A stretch of DNA of 64,000 bases from Helicobacter sp. MIT 05-5293 (GCF_000765665.2 NZ_JROZ02000003.1:1-64000); one strand, 5' to 3'; shown: positions 48,690 through 59,129, counted from the first letter of the stretch. The notes: generated by a model from the sequence alone, not told the origin. Numbers and translations are program-made.

Positions 48690-49878
48690 TTAACTAGGAG
48701 ATTCTGTGTTTGGCTCCTGAAGTAATTCATCATCAATCATGGTAGGTTTTGCATCTTCAGTATGAAGAGAGTTTTGAGAATCTATCGTATTTTGCTTTTT
48801 GATAATGATTAAAGGCATAATCTTGCTCCATTGTATGAAATTACCTATCCAATCCCCTCGCTCACCATAGATAGAATCTAATCGCACACGGAATAATAAA
48901 GGTTTTTGCAAAAAAGGAAGCCACACAATGGGGATTTGCCAAAAGATGAGAATATGTTGTTTGTTGCGTTTAATAAGAATATCGTGAAAATCTTTGCGAG
49001 AAGTCTGGTGTAAAAATGAGCAAGTTTGAGAATCTAGCTCACTAGGTGAATTTGTATTGATATTATGCGACTCCCCCCCCCCCCGTAACTTTTGTATTGT
49101 TTCCTAGCAAGGATTGTAATACTTCATAATGAGGAAAGGTATTGACAAAAGAATATTCGATAATTGTAAGCTTCGCGTTAAGCTTAATGACGCTTCTTTG
49201 GGCAGGAGAAAGGATAGAATCTGTTGTCTCTTTCGCGTTAGTGATATTAAGAATCGTATAGTGTGCATCGTGATATTTGGACATAAAGGATAAAAACTCA
49301 TTAAAAGATTCTTGATCATGCCTACGCGTGGTAACGAATAAAATATGTCGTGATTGGCGGATGTGTGATATGAGATTGTTAAATCTACGCCGCATCGTTT
49401 CTATAAAAAGAGGATATTGTGATGCAATACTGCGGTCTTTTCTGAATGTATGAATGGATACCATACCATTACGCATATCAGTGATATGCCTGCAGTGATT
49501 ATTTGCATCAAAACCTTCTTTGTCTTGAATATCCACAAAAAATCCTTCAAAATCATTTGCAAGTAGATTCTGTATATCTTTAAGAGTATAACACATCATC
49601 CAATCAAACGGCGAGGCAAACTCCCGCAAACCGAATTTTTGCAGATAATGTGCTGCTATGCACGCATCTCCTAAGCTCACCGCCATATCGACATTAAGAA
49701 GTTCTTCTTGATGTTGTTTGCGGTATTGAGACAAAAGCCATTGATTGAAAGAGAGGTTTATTTTGTGGTAGAGAGCATTTCTAGCCTTGCGGCGATAACG
49801 CGCAATGGGAATCCAATGTGTGGTGATTTTGCTGATGTTTTGTAATGTCTTACTTTGAAAAGGCGTTTGCTCTTGCAT
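48690..49878 (-). CDS. Phase-variable DUF1796 papain-like protein (frame OFF in this copy)
   Basis: The upstream frame (271 aa from 49878, AAGGA before the ATG) carries the DUF1796/papain-like-peptidase mark MAVSLGDACIAAHYL and LREFASPFDWMMC (about 63-95), then ends in glycines and a stop at the poly-G tract 49073-49084. Past the tract, another phase stays open (ESHNINTNSPSELDSQT, later WLPFLQKPLLFRVRL) to the stop at 48690. With 12 Gs it is out of frame; 11 Gs would give about 395 aa. Members of this family often sit among surface-glycan genes. The enzymatic role is unproven. The C-terminal 78 residues alone also have an ATG (48926) but no good ribosome-binding site. Confidence 0.75.
49073..49084 (-). 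repeat. Poly-G(12) phase-variation tract
   Basis: Twelve C on the plus strand lie inside the DUF1796 gene. 11 Gs on the coding strand restore the long frame; 12 or 13 end it shortly after the tract. Confidence 0.9.
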
Positions 49879-49944
49879 TATTTAATCCTTCGTTTGGCAA
49901 TGTAAGCAAGATTATAACAAATCTTGCTTACACCAAGCTATGGT

Positions 49945-51525
49945 TTAAATATATCCTGCTACTTTTGCAAGCACATATCCTACACAGCAAGAGCTGAATA
50001 CTCCTAGAAGTCCGGGAATAATAAAACTATGATTGATGACAAATCGTCCAATATGTGTTGTGCCTGTGCGGTCAAATTGGATTGTCGCCAAGTCGCTAGG
50101 ATAGGTTGGCAAAATGTAATATCCATAACAAGCTGCGGCAAATGCTACGATGATGCCGGGTTCTACACCGATACCTAGCGCAAGTGGCACAAATGCTGCA
50201 AGTGCTGCGGCTTGAGAATTGACGAATTTAGAAATGAGCAAAAGCATGATCGCATAAGTCCAAGGATACTCTTGCACCACGCCTCCAAGTGCAGTTTTCA
50301 TCATTGGTGTATGCACGGCAAACATTGTATCTGCCATCCAAGAGATACCAAACACCGCTACAAGCGCAATCATACCAGATTTAAAGATTTCGTTGTTTGC
50401 GATTTTTTTCGCGTCTGTATTGGTAAATATCAAGATAAGCGCACCTGCAAGAAGCATAAATGCTTGAATCACATTTACCATTGAAATATAATCAATAGAA
50501 GGATTACCGAGTTTATCTTTTTGAGGGATTACTTGAATCTCTCCAGATTCTATGGCGGCTTTAAATTTACTCATTTCTTCGCCTTCTTTTTTCTTTTGGT
50601 CAAATCCGAGTTTGGCTATATCAACCACACCTTTGTTTTCACCATTAGGTGTCCATTTGATAGTTGTGTCTTCGTGGATTGTCGCTTCATAGGAGAGTTT
50701 TTGTCCCCAATTTGGTTTGACAGATTCAAAAGCACCAATCCCTGCCACAGCTATAATCGCACCTAAGAAAATCCACATTGCCACCCAATTGCTCTTAGGA
50801 AGCTTTACGCCGAGCAAAGTTTTTGAATCCCCATAGACATATTTTTTGAATTCAGGATCTTGAATTTTTCTTTGGAATTCTTCGTCTTTGTCTAAATCCT
50901 TGCCCCTAAACCAGCTAAAGATACCTATACAAAGCACCCCGACAAGTGTGCTAGGGATTGTGATTTGCAAAAGGTTAATATAACCATCAAAACCTGCTAG
51001 TTTATGGTCAGCTGCAAGTAACATTGCGGTGAGGCTCACAACCGCTACACTTACGGGGCTTGCGATGATTCCCATTTGGCTTGATACTGAAGCCGCTGCC
51101 ATCGGTCGTTCGGGGCGGATTCCATTTTTAATAGCAATGTCATAAATGATAGGCATTATCGTATAAACCACATGCCCTGTGCCACAAAGGATTGTCAAAA
51201 AACATGTTACAAAAGGCGCAAGGATTGTTAAAAATTTTGGATTGCGTCTAAGAATCCGTTCTGCGATTTGTAGCATCACATCTAACCCTCCGCTTGCTTG
51301 CAGGGTTGCGCTCGCCACAACGACAGCAAGGATTGTGAGCATCACATCAATAGCAGGTTTGCCCGGTTTGATATGGAAACAGAATACAAGCATTAAAATC
51401 CCAATACCACCCAAAAGCCCTAAGGCAATCCCCCCTTTTCGCGCTCCATAGAAAAGACATACTAATACGACAATCAGCTGAATAGCAAATTGCCACCCTT
51501 CAGGCAATGATGTAAGAAAATTCAT
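49945..51525 (-). CDS. dcuB: Anaerobic C4-dicarboxylate transporter
   Basis: A 526-aa membrane protein with 10-12 hydrophobic segments. The stretch [20 protein letters not shown] and [29 protein letters not shown], near residues 115-165, is Dcu-specific and closest to DcuB. It exchanges fumarate, aspartate or malate for succinate during fumarate respiration. It is about 80 residues longer than typical Dcu proteins because of a polar insert at about 270-345 ([19 protein letters not shown] and onward) between membrane helices, probably a periplasmic loop. Confidence 0.9.
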   Translation of the reverse strand: MNFLTSLPEGWQFAIQLIVVLVCLFYGARKGGIALGLLGGIGILMLVFCFHIKPGKPAIDVMLTILAVVVASATLQASGGLDVMLQIAERILRRNPKFLTILAPFVTCFLTILCGTGHVVYTIMPIIYDIAIKNGIRPERPMAAASVSSQMGIIASPVSVAVVSLTAMLLAADHKLAGFDGYINLLQITIPSTLVGVLCIGIFSWFRGKDLDKDEEFQRKIQDPEFKKYVYGDSKTLLGVKLPKSNWVAMWIFLGAIIAVAGIGAFESVKPNWGQKLSYEATIHEDTTIKWTPNGENKGVVDIAKLGFDQKKKEGEEMSKFKAAIESGEIQVIPQKDKLGNPSIDYISMVNVIQAFMLLAGALILIFTNTDAKKIANNEIFKSGMIALVAVFGISWMADTMFAVHTPMMKTALGGVVQEYPWTYAIMLLLISKFVNSQAAALAAFVPLALGIGVEPGIIVAFAAACYGYYILPTYPSDLATIQFDRTGTTHIGRFVINHSFIIPGLLGVFSSCCVGYVLAKVAGYI

Positions 51526-51804
51526 CGCAAGACCTCCTTATGTGTTAAAATTTAAATGCGTGATTATCCTAGAAATTTAATTAGGATTTAGTAATACTTT
51601 ATGAATATCCGCAGATTTGAGCGGTTGTATTGTCATAAAGTAACAAAAATGATGTTTGTATTAAATTATTGCCAACTCATTTGCATTGAAACTTCTTTGA
51701 AAACAAAGAATCTATATAATTACTCATTGACTGATGAGTTTAAAAGAGTTTAAAAGTGGCGCAAGATTCTAAAAATTCTAGCAAAGAAAAATTGAGGAGT
51801 AATA

Positions 51805-52299
51805 ATGTCAGATAAAGGTGTCAATCCGTTTCATATCGTGCTTGTAGAGCCGCAAATCCCACAAAATACTGGTAATATCGGGCGATTGTGTGTGGCAAGT
51901 GGAAGTGTTTTGCATCTCATACACCCACTAGGCTTTAGCACATCTCAAAAAGAGCTCAAAAGGGCAGGGTTGGATTATTGGCAGTCTTTAAGTGTGTATG
52001 AGTGGCAGAATCTAGCCGCATTTTGGGAATCTCACCCCTTTGATGCGCAGCAACATTTTTTCTTTAGCACGAAGGCAAAGAGACTTTATTATGATGCTCC
52101 TCTTGCTCAAGCGGGGTATTTGTATTTTGGAAGAGAAGATGCAGGGCTTAATGCGGAGATTCTGAAAAATTTTGCGGATAATGTTTATAAAATGCCAATG
52201 ACACCTCATACTCGCAGTATCAACCTCGCGACTTGTGTCGGTGCAGTGCTGTATGAAGGGGTAAGACAATCAAAGCTTTATGAAAATTGGGATTTGTGA
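51805..52299 (+). CDS. trmL: tRNA (cytidine(34)-2'-O)-methyltransferase
   Basis: A 164-aa SPOUT methyltransferase that modifies the wobble position of leucine tRNAs. Motifs are VEPQIPQNTGNIGRLC (about 13-28), LIHPLGFSTSQKELKRAGLDYW split near 40-60, LYFGREDAGL (about 111-120) and MPMTPHTRSINLATCVGAVLYE (about 132-153, in two parts). The length is typical. TATAAT at 51715-51720 is a possible -10. It is divergent from dcuB. Confidence 0.9.
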   Translation: MSDKGVNPFHIVLVEPQIPQNTGNIGRLCVASGSVLHLIHPLGFSTSQKELKRAGLDYWQSLSVYEWQNLAAFWESHPFDAQQHFFFSTKAKRLYYDAPLAQAGYLYFGREDAGLNAEILKNFADNVYKMPMTPHTRSINLATCVGAVLYEGVRQSKLYENWDL

Positions 52300-52363
52300 A
52301 ATGAATTTGTAGGGTATGGATTAGAATCCCAACATAATTTTAAGATGTGAGATTCTTAAAGTA

Positions 52364-52654
52364 TTAATGGCTTTCCACCCAATAAGTATAGATTTTCATA
52401 TGCTCTTTGCCAAAAGCTTGAAGAAGCTTATTAATGATAAATTTTGCCTTGTCATCATCGGTCAAAAATATTCTAAAAATCCCATATTCTTGCCGCCCGC
52501 CCACTTGTTCCTTAGGGCTTGCCAAAAACATACTTGAAGCGTATTTGGCGCAATGAATGTAAAAAAAGTCATCATAGCCATCTTCAAGCAACATATCTAC
52601 GATAGAATCTTTGAGCGTGTGTTTGAAGTAAATCTCAATTTTTTGTTGTTGCAT
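52364..52654 (-). CDS. DUF3240-like small protein
   Basis: A 96-aa soluble protein with a ferredoxin-like beta-alpha-beta pattern (KIEIYFKHTLKDSIVDMLL, FRIFLTDDDKAKFIINKLLQ, HMKIYTYWVESH). It resembles the DUF3240/PII-like group of small proteins often near efflux genes. The gene lies 22 bp downstream of a membrane protein gene on the same strand. The function is unknown. Confidence 0.55.
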   Translation of the reverse strand: MQQQKIEIYFKHTLKDSIVDMLLEDGYDDFFYIHCAKYASSMFLASPKEQVGGRQEYGIFRIFLTDDDKAKFIINKLLQAFGKEHMKIYTYWVESH

Positions 52655-52676
52655 ATATAAATCCTAAAGTTTTCTA

Positions 52677-53399
52677 TCATAAAGGATTGGGCGTTTGTTC
52701 GCCATAGGCAATGATAAGGTTGATTTTAAACACAGCAATGAGATAATAAGCACAACCCACAAGCGTAGCAATGCTGGCTGCTATGACTATTACAGATGCG
52801 ATTAATGTAATTCCATTAGATGCACTAGCTAATCCCCAAAAAAGCAGAAATACACTTAACCCCATAACAGCAAAACTCCATAGTATGATCTTAGCTCCTT
52901 TTAAGAATCCTTCTTGGTGGAGGATAAAGCTTTGTTCTTTGGCAATTTTAAACATCAAGACATAATCAATGACGAGCATAATCAAAACTAAAAACATATA
53001 GATTTGAAATGAAGAGCTTGAGGATATTTCCGGATTCTCTAATATACTTTTAGTATCTATACCTAAAAACCAGCCTAGCACACTCGCAACAAATGAGATA
53101 CCAAAAACCACTATATAGAGTTTGAAAAGAATCTTACGCAGTGAAAGTTTGCAGAGATAAAAAAATGTAAGAAATAGGGACAAAACACACACAAAATTAG
53201 TAGCATAACTGATGAATAAAAAACTTTCAACCGAGTTGTTATTCATTAGCATAATCTGAAGCAATACATTGCCGATGATTGCTAATAAAAAAGTGAAAAG
53301 ATAGAGATTCTTTGCTCGTTTGAGTAATGGAGTATCCTCGATACGATAAACAGGGACATCATCAGGCAATGGAGGCAGATTTACAGAAAAAAGAGACAT
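52677..53399 (-). CDS. Six-helix membrane protein, unknown
   Basis: A 240-aa protein with about six hydrophobic helices (LYLFTFLLAIIGNVLLQIML, then segments at about 62, 90, 130, 170 and 200) and a polar N-terminus (SVNLPPLPDDVPVYRIEDT). No transporter motif or catalytic residues were recognised. It is followed by the DUF3240-like gene and lies just after mutS2 on the same strand, 93 bp away. Confidence 0.6.
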   Translation of the reverse strand: MSLFSVNLPPLPDDVPVYRIEDTPLLKRAKNLYLFTFLLAIIGNVLLQIMLMNNNSVESFLFISYATNFVCVLSLFLTFFYLCKLSLRKILFKLYIVVFGISFVASVLGWFLGIDTKSILENPEISSSSSFQIYMFLVLIMLVIDYVLMFKIAKEQSFILHQEGFLKGAKIILWSFAVMGLSVFLLFWGLASASNGITLIASVIVIAASIATLVGCAYYLIAVFKINLIIAYGEQTPNPL

Positions 53400-53492
53400 C
53401 TTTACTATCCTTTAGAGTGAGATAAAAATAAAATCTTAATTGTAGCGTGAAATATCTTAAACTAAAAAGGATTATCACACAACAAGAAAGGG

Positions 53493-55730
53493 CTAGAGTT
53501 TAATGATTTTTGCGCCAAATCCTCCCATTTGTGGTGGAGCATCGTCAAAGGATAGAATCTTTGGGTGTTGGCACAGATATTCTTTGACTAATTTACTTAG
53601 CACACCTGTGCCAATACCATGATAGACAAGCACTTCATCATAACCTGCTATAAGCGCATCATTAAGGAAAATATCAAGTCGTTCAATGGCTTCTTCACCA
53701 CGCATTCCATGCAAATCCAAGCTCACCCCCACACTTTTGGCTTTACTGAATCCTTGATATTTTTGCGGTGATGATGTGGGGATAAATGCGCCTAAAGGTT
53801 TGAGATTCTCTCTTTTTTCTTTAAGTTTAAAACCACTCTCAAGCTCGACACTATAGGTATCTTTATTGATTGCGATGATTTTTCCTCGTGTGTTGCCATA
53901 TTTGACAAAATCACCCACTTTGAGAGGAGATATTTTAGCAGAATGCGGAAGGGGTGGAAGGGAATGTTTGGCATCAGTTTTGATGATATGATGAGCTTTA
54001 TTCATTGCTTGGTGCATTTGTTTAGAATCTTGAGATTTGAGTGCATTTTTAAGTGTTTGTAGTGCTTGATTGTAGGTTTGTTCAAGCGCATTTTTAAGCG
54101 TTTGGAATTCATTTTTTTGTGCGGTGCGTTCATCGTTAAGATTCTCAATCTGCCGTTTATATGTGTTGATGTGAGAATCTAAAACAGCGGATTTTTCTTG
54201 TAGTTGCATTTCTAGCTCATTTGAACGTTGGATAAGATCATTCAAACGCTCTTTATCTTGACCATATAATGTTTTTGCTTGTGTGATAAGTGTGCTAGGA
54301 ATGCCATAATTTTGGGCTGTTTCAAACGCATAGCTTTTACCAATGCTTCCATAGAGAAACGAAAAAAGTGGCTTTTGAGCCTTGACATCATACATTGCTG
54401 CGCAAAGCTGGATTCTGTGATTGTTTGCCATTAATGAAGCCAACCGCTTGTGGTGTGTGGTGAGTAGAATCTTTGTATTGTTTTGCAAAAGATGTTCTAA
54501 AAGGACTTTATAAAGACTCGCTGCTTCGTCCGCATCTGTGCCTAGCTCAATCTCATCAATGCCAAGTAGCATATTTTGAGTTTGGAGAATCTGCGAAAAT
54601 TCAAGCATACGACCTGCAAAAGTTGAAATATCGTTTTTGCTATTTTGAGGATCGGAGATAATGGCTATAATATGCTTAAAATGGGGGATTTGTGATTTGT
54701 GAGGGTTGATTTTGAGCGGGAGGAGAAATTTCGTCAAAAAGCACGCACTAAGCACAGATTTAAGGAGCATTGTTTTGCCCCCAGCATTCACACCCGTAAT
54801 CATCAAAAGATCTTTATCCCATTCTAAATCAATCGCCTTAGGATTTGCAAGAGCAGGGTGGCAAAAGTCTTTGAGAATAATGGGTGTTTTTTTGGACATT
54901 TCATAAACAAACTCAAGGCTATGAGTTTTGGCAAAACATAAACGCGCATAAATATGATCCCACTGATCAAAGCTTTTATTTAAAAAACGCAAGAATGGGA
55001 GATGTTTGTGTAGTGTGTTTGAAAGAGATTTACAAACCTCATAAAGGCTTGTTTCGAGACTATCTTTGAGTGTGTTTTGTCGCTCTTTAAGCGTCATAAT
55101 CACATCGGGCAAAAGGTAAAAAAACCCACTTGCTGAACGCTCCAATATCATACCTTTTATAGCATGGTGATAGCCCGCTTTGAGCAAAAAGCATTCATTT
55201 TCGTTGAGATAATGCACTGATGAATCTACTAAATAAGGTGCGAGTTTAGCAGAGTGTAACAATTGATTGAGTGTTTGATTGATATGTCCTTTTGTATTTT
55301 GAATCTGCCTTTTGAGATAATCAATTTGCTCATATATACCCTCTTTAAGCTCACCTTCAAGTGTAAAGATAGAATCCATTTCTTTAATGGCTATGGGGAT
55401 TTGGATTTTTTCAAGCCATTGAAAAGTGTAGGGTAAAGACGGGAGAATACTATGTTTAAGTGCAACAAAATAACGCACAAGTTTTATCATTTCAAAGATT
55501 TCATCAAATTTAAGTGTGCCAAATTTTTGTAAGTGTATCAAGGGCGTATCAAGATTGCAAAGACGAGGCGGGGCTAAGGGCGGTGATAGCTCAATTTCTT
55601 TGAGAATCTTTGCGTAAAATACCCTATCACCTTCAAAAAAAACATCTTTTTGACGAGCAAAGAAAGTCGCAAATTTTGCTAAAAACTCTTGCAAGTCAAG
55701 TTTAGAAGCAAGTATGTTATTTTCTGTCAT
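53493..55730 (-). CDS. mutS2: Endonuclease MutS2 (with C-terminal Smr domain)
   Basis: A 745-aa MutS-family ATPase that suppresses homologous recombination in H. pylori and acts on branched DNA. Walker A is in MITGVNAGGKTMLLKS (about 307-322), Walker B in MLLGIDEIELGTDADEAAS (about 389-407), then a coiled clamp region (about 490-590). The Smr nuclease domain is at the C-terminus (SLDLHGMRGEEAIERLDIFL and VYHGIGTGVLSKLVKEYL). It overlaps the upstream membrane-protein gene by 14 bp in a murC-linked operon. Confidence 0.95.
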   Translation of the reverse strand: MTENNILASKLDLQEFLAKFATFFARQKDVFFEGDRVFYAKILKEIELSPPLAPPRLCNLDTPLIHLQKFGTLKFDEIFEMIKLVRYFVALKHSILPSLPYTFQWLEKIQIPIAIKEMDSIFTLEGELKEGIYEQIDYLKRQIQNTKGHINQTLNQLLHSAKLAPYLVDSSVHYLNENECFLLKAGYHHAIKGMILERSASGFFYLLPDVIMTLKERQNTLKDSLETSLYEVCKSLSNTLHKHLPFLRFLNKSFDQWDHIYARLCFAKTHSLEFVYEMSKKTPIILKDFCHPALANPKAIDLEWDKDLLMITGVNAGGKTMLLKSVLSACFLTKFLLPLKINPHKSQIPHFKHIIAIISDPQNSKNDISTFAGRMLEFSQILQTQNMLLGIDEIELGTDADEAASLYKVLLEHLLQNNTKILLTTHHKRLASLMANNHRIQLCAAMYDVKAQKPLFSFLYGSIGKSYAFETAQNYGIPSTLITQAKTLYGQDKERLNDLIQRSNELEMQLQEKSAVLDSHINTYKRQIENLNDERTAQKNEFQTLKNALEQTYNQALQTLKNALKSQDSKQMHQAMNKAHHIIKTDAKHSLPPLPHSAKISPLKVGDFVKYGNTRGKIIAINKDTYSVELESGFKLKEKRENLKPLGAFIPTSSPQKYQGFSKAKSVGVSLDLHGMRGEEAIERLDIFLNDALIAGYDEVLVYHGIGTGVLSKLVKEYLCQHPKILSFDDAPPQMGGFGAKIIKL

Positions 55731-56106
55731 TGTCGGCTTTGTCAGATTCGCTAACGCTGCAATTTTTGAGCGGGATAATGAGGGTATTAAATGGCGAAGA
55801 GGGCTTCCCTAAAAAGCTCATTGTGCCATTGTTGAAATTAAAAGTGTTATTAGTGATTTGGTATTCTTTTCCTTCAAATACGCAAGGTATTGCTTTACCT
55901 TGATTAAATGCGCTTTGAATATGTCCAAACTGCTCACTTTCTTGCTCTTGCCACAGATTATAAATGCCGATTAGAATCGCTACAAGAAGCAGACAAACAC
56001 CGATTACTTTCTTGCTCTTGTTAGACATTGTAGCACTTGTTTTAAAAATCGCTATGATAAGAAATACACTCAAAAACACTAGTATCAGAAATATAATATA
56101 GCCCAT
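55717..56106 (-). CDS. Small membrane-anchored protein, unknown
   Basis: A 129-aa protein with two N-terminal hydrophobic helices (GYIIFLILVFLSVFLIIAIF and VIGVCLLLVAILIGIYNLW) and a soluble C-terminal half with a short conserved-looking patch (IPCVFEGKEYQITNNTFNF). Its start overlaps the murC stop by one base, and its end overlaps mutS2, so translation is coupled. The family is not recognised. It could be a cell-envelope accessory protein. Confidence 0.65.
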   Translation of the reverse strand: MGYIIFLILVFLSVFLIIAIFKTSATMSNKSKKVIGVCLLLVAILIGIYNLWQEQESEQFGHIQSAFNQGKAIPCVFEGKEYQITNNTFNFNNGTMSFLGKPSSPFNTLIIPLKNCSVSESDKADNDRK

Positions 56107-57425
56107 TATTTTTCTCCCCGTAATTGATAAGTTATGTCTCCTGCTCCAAGTCCTATAATCAAAGCATCTTTGAGGGTTTTAATCATCGTTTGATCTTGAT
56201 AAAGATGCAACGATTCACCCACTCTTTTAAGATGTGTCGCAAAGACAGGATTGTAGTGTTTAAAAAGTGTTTCAAAGTCAATATCAATATGTGCTTCACC
56301 TGCTTTCCATACAGGTAAAATGATAAGCTCATCACACAGATTCTCAAAACATTCGACAAATGCTGTGAGATTATCTAATACCCGTGAGTATTTGTGTGGT
56401 TGCCAAATTGCGATGATTTTGTTGATTTGTTTGAGGTCGGCATAGATTCTCACACTTTTGAGTGTTGCTTTAATCTCTGTAGGGTGGTGCGCATAGTCAT
56501 CAATGATGATTGTTGAAGATTTTTGGATAATATCAAAACGTTTTTTGATACCCTTGAAATGAGCAAGATTGGCTTTGATTTGTGGAAGTTGTTCTTCGCC
56601 ATATTCTTCAATCGCACATAAAATAGCTAAGCTTGCATTTTGAGCCATATGTTCGCCAAATCCCCATACGCTAAATGAGCCATAATTTTTTAAGGTAAAA
56701 GTCGTTTGGGGTTCATCATTACAGAGGTTAAAACTGATGTCTGTAATATCATTTTGAGGGTCAAGCACGATAGATTCTAAGTCTTTGACACCCTTAAGAT
56801 AAGGATCTGCAAGGTTAATAATCCGTTTTGTTGCCATTTGCATAAAATGATGATATGCTCCATAAAACTCATCAAGATTATGATGATAGCTTTCCATATG
56901 TTCGGGTTCGGCATTGGGAATAATGGCAAAATAAGGATTAGAGTTTAAGAAACTTTTGTCAGATTCGTCAGCTTCAAATACGATACTTTCACTTTTGGCT
57001 TCGCGCACATTTGAGCCAAATTCTTTAGAATCTGCACCGATAATTGCACCAAAATGTGGAAAAAGACTGCTTAAAATTGCACTCGTGGTAGATTTCCCAT
57101 GTGCACCACAAACACTAAAAACGCGTTTTTTTCCAAGAATAAAAGCTAATGCCTCTTTTCTTGATAATACCTTAATACCTTTTCTAAGAGCCTCTTGCAC
57201 CTCGACATTATCGGGTTTGATGATAGCAGAATGAATGACTAAATCTTGATCGGTGATAGCAGAGGCAGAATGAGGAATGTTGATTGGTATATCATAAGAC
57301 GCAAGATATTTGGTCGCATTGCTTTGTGCTATATCTGAACCTGTGATTTGCATACCTTGCGCATACAGATATTTCGCTAATCCTGAAATGCCAATCCCAC
57401 CAATGCCAATGAAATGAATTTTCAC
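56106..57425 (-). CDS. murC: UDP-N-acetylmuramate--L-alanine ligase
   Basis: A 439-aa ATP-dependent ligase that adds the first amino acid to the peptidoglycan stem. Motifs are HFIGIGGIGISGLAKYL (about 4-20), the ATP loop VCGAHGKSTTSAIL (about 106-119), FEADESDKSFLN (about 150), DDYAHHPTEIKATL (about 315) and WQPHKYSR. The length is typical. The operon order is aminotransferase, murC, membrane protein, mutS2, all overlapping. Confidence 0.95.
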   Translation of the reverse strand: MKIHFIGIGGIGISGLAKYLYAQGMQITGSDIAQSNATKYLASYDIPINIPHSASAITDQDLVIHSAIIKPDNVEVQEALRKGIKVLSRKEALAFILGKKRVFSVCGAHGKSTTSAILSSLFPHFGAIIGADSKEFGSNVREAKSESIVFEADESDKSFLNSNPYFAIIPNAEPEHMESYHHNLDEFYGAYHHFMQMATKRIINLADPYLKGVKDLESIVLDPQNDITDISFNLCNDEPQTTFTLKNYGSFSVWGFGEHMAQNASLAILCAIEEYGEEQLPQIKANLAHFKGIKKRFDIIQKSSTIIIDDYAHHPTEIKATLKSVRIYADLKQINKIIAIWQPHKYSRVLDNLTAFVECFENLCDELIILPVWKAGEAHIDIDFETLFKHYNPVFATHLKRVGESLHLYQDQTMIKTLKDALIIGLGAGDITYQLRGEK

Positions 57426-58579
57426 ATTTTCTCCTCTTGATATAAATTAAGAGATTCTCTAAGTGCTAAAAGTGCATTTTTCGTGCTTTGTTGATCATAA
57501 ACTAAAGCGATTCTGATATAGTTTTTACCTTGCCCCTTTCGCCCTAAGTAGCTTCCGGGTAAAACTAACACACCTGTTTTTTTATACGCAAATTGACAAA
57601 ATGCCTCATCATTATCGACTTCAAGCCATACATAAAAAGTGTAAGGCTGAATCTGATAGGTTTTGGGATTGAGAATCTCACGGGCAAGAGCAAGATTTTG
57701 AGCATAAATACTGCGGATAGATTCAGCTGTTTGCATATCTTGCCATGCTGTTGCAGCAGCTTGTTGTAAAGGTAAAGGCAAAGCACAGCCCAAATAGGTG
57801 CGATAGAGATTATAAGCCTTAAGAATGCGAGAATCTCCGGCGATGAAACCACTACGCAAACCCGGTGCTGATGAGCGTTTGGAGATAGAATTAATCGCAA
57901 GGACATTTTTGAAGTGAGGATTACCCACCATTATTGAAGCTTCAAGAATGCTCGGCGGCGGGGTATCTTCATAAATTTCGCTATAACATTCATCATTAAG
58001 CACAATAAAATCATATTCTATTGCTTTTTGCACCCATTGCCCAAGCTCCTCTTTACTCATCGCCTTTCCTGTGGGATTGTTGGGAGAATTGAGAATCACA
58101 AGATTCACTTTTTTAAGACTCTCATCGTCAAGATGTGGTGTAAAGTCATTTTCTTTCGTGAGATCCATAAAAATAATTTTAGCTTTGGACGCAATTGCCG
58201 CACCTTCATAGATTTGATAAAAAGGATTAGGAAAAGCAATAGTAGGGTTGGGTGTATCAAAAAGATAGAATTGTGGAAAGTTAAAAAGCACTTCTCGTGT
58301 GCCAAAAGTAGGAATGATTTGTTCTTGTGTAAGGTGTATCCCATAACGTTGCGTGATAAAAGAGATTTGCGCTTCTTTTAAGTAAGATTCTCCACTGGCT
58401 TTAGGGTATTTATTTAGAAGAGGCGCGTTATCCTGCCATGATTTGATAATATTTTTGGGGGTAGGGAATTGAGGTTCTCCAATGCTAAGCGCGTATGTTT
58501 TTTGAGGTGTAGGGATACTTGCAAGCAGTGTGCGTAATTTTTCAAAGGGGTAACTTTCAAAATGTTGTAACAAGATCAC
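57422..58579 (-). CDS. PLP-dependent aminotransferase (succinyldiaminopimelate transaminase-like)
   Basis: A 385-aa class I/II aminotransferase. It shows YALSIGEPQFPTP (about 29-41), LNSPNNPTGKAMS (about 158-170), NDECYSEIY (about 195) and the PLP Lys in INSISKRSSAPGLRSGF (about 227-243). Epsilonproteobacterial proteins of this type are annotated as N-succinyldiaminopimelate transaminases (DapC), which suits its overlap with murC, since meso-diaminopimelate feeds the same cell-wall pathway. The start is GTG with CAGGA upstream. The substrate is inferred. Confidence 0.85.
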   Translation of the reverse strand: MILLQHFESYPFEKLRTLLASIPTPQKTYALSIGEPQFPTPKNIIKSWQDNAPLLNKYPKASGESYLKEAQISFITQRYGIHLTQEQIIPTFGTREVLFNFPQFYLFDTPNPTIAFPNPFYQIYEGAAIASKAKIIFMDLTKENDFTPHLDDESLKKVNLVILNSPNNPTGKAMSKEELGQWVQKAIEYDFIVLNDECYSEIYEDTPPPSILEASIMVGNPHFKNVLAINSISKRSSAPGLRSGFIAGDSRILKAYNLYRTYLGCALPLPLQQAAATAWQDMQTAESIRSIYAQNLALAREILNPKTYQIQPYTFYVWLEVDNDEAFCQFAYKKTGVLVLPGSYLGRKGQGKNYIRIALVYDQQSTKNALLALRESLNLYQEEKM

Positions 58580-58744
58580 TCCTGAATTGATGGTATTTTT
58601 GATAAAGCAAAGCCCTATTTCTTGACTTCTTTAAAGAAATCTCACTTCAATTTTTAGTTTTGTATTGAAGTTTGATTTGGGTTTTGTAATTTTGGATTAT
58701 ATAGCAAAAACGATAATCTTTTCACAAATATTTTGTTTTTACTC

Positions 58745-58773
58745 TTGATTTTTTAATCAAGCATTGATACAAT
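58745..58773 (+). promoter_or_regulatory. Promoter of the tRNA-Gly/Leu/Cys/Ser cluster
   Basis: TTGATT (58745-50) and TACAAT (58768-73) are separated by 17 bp and lie 72 bp upstream of the first tRNA. The flanking TTTTTTAATCAAG is AT-rich, as in stable-RNA promoters. Confidence 0.6.
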
Positions 58774-58845
58774 TATGCCCTTGAAGATTTGAATTTATTT
58801 TTCAATGGATTTTTAGATCATTCAATATTTTTGTATTTCAAAGAT

Positions 58846-58920
58846 GCGGGAATAGCTCAGTGGTAGAGCACAACCTTGCCAAGGTTGGGGCCGCGGGTTC
58901 GATCCCCGTTTCCCGCTCCA
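58846..58920 (+). tRNA. tRNA-Gly (GCC)
   Basis: A full cloverleaf: acceptor GCGGGAA/TTCCCGC, D arm GCTC, anticodon loop TTGCCAA giving GCC, T arm GGGTTCGATCCC and encoded CCA. Confidence 0.97.
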
Positions 58921-59026
58921 TAGAAATTTAGCCTTATTCTAAGATTTCAAATGTATTTTTTATGCTTGTGGTAGATTTTACAGAGTTTAGATCTTTTGGT
59001 TTGCTGTAATTTGCCAAACATCTGAT

Positions 59027-59114
59027 GCCCGGGTGGTGAAATTGGTAGACACAAGGGACTTAAAATCCCTCGGACATTGCGTCTGTACCGGTTCAAGTCC
59101 GGTCTCGGGCACCA
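59027..59114 (+). tRNA. tRNA-Leu (UAA)
   Basis: A class II tRNA with acceptor GCCCGGG/CTCGGGC, anticodon loop ACTTAAAAT giving TAA, a long variable arm (CGGACATTGCGTCTG region), T loop GGTTCAAGTCC and encoded CCA. Confidence 0.96.
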
Positions 59115-59129
59115 CCCTTAAATATTGAT

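Noticed and set aside
49030-49045. Third copy of the MerR promoter element (ACTAGGTG)
   Set aside because: Only about nine bases match; the -35 and -10 hexamers are absent.
49945-51525. Extra length of DcuB as a gene fusion
   Set aside because: The extra residues form a polar loop between membrane helices with no recognisable domain.
55717-55730. Gene overlap of mutS2 and the membrane protein as an assembly error
   Set aside because: Both frames are intact and short overlaps recur through this operon.
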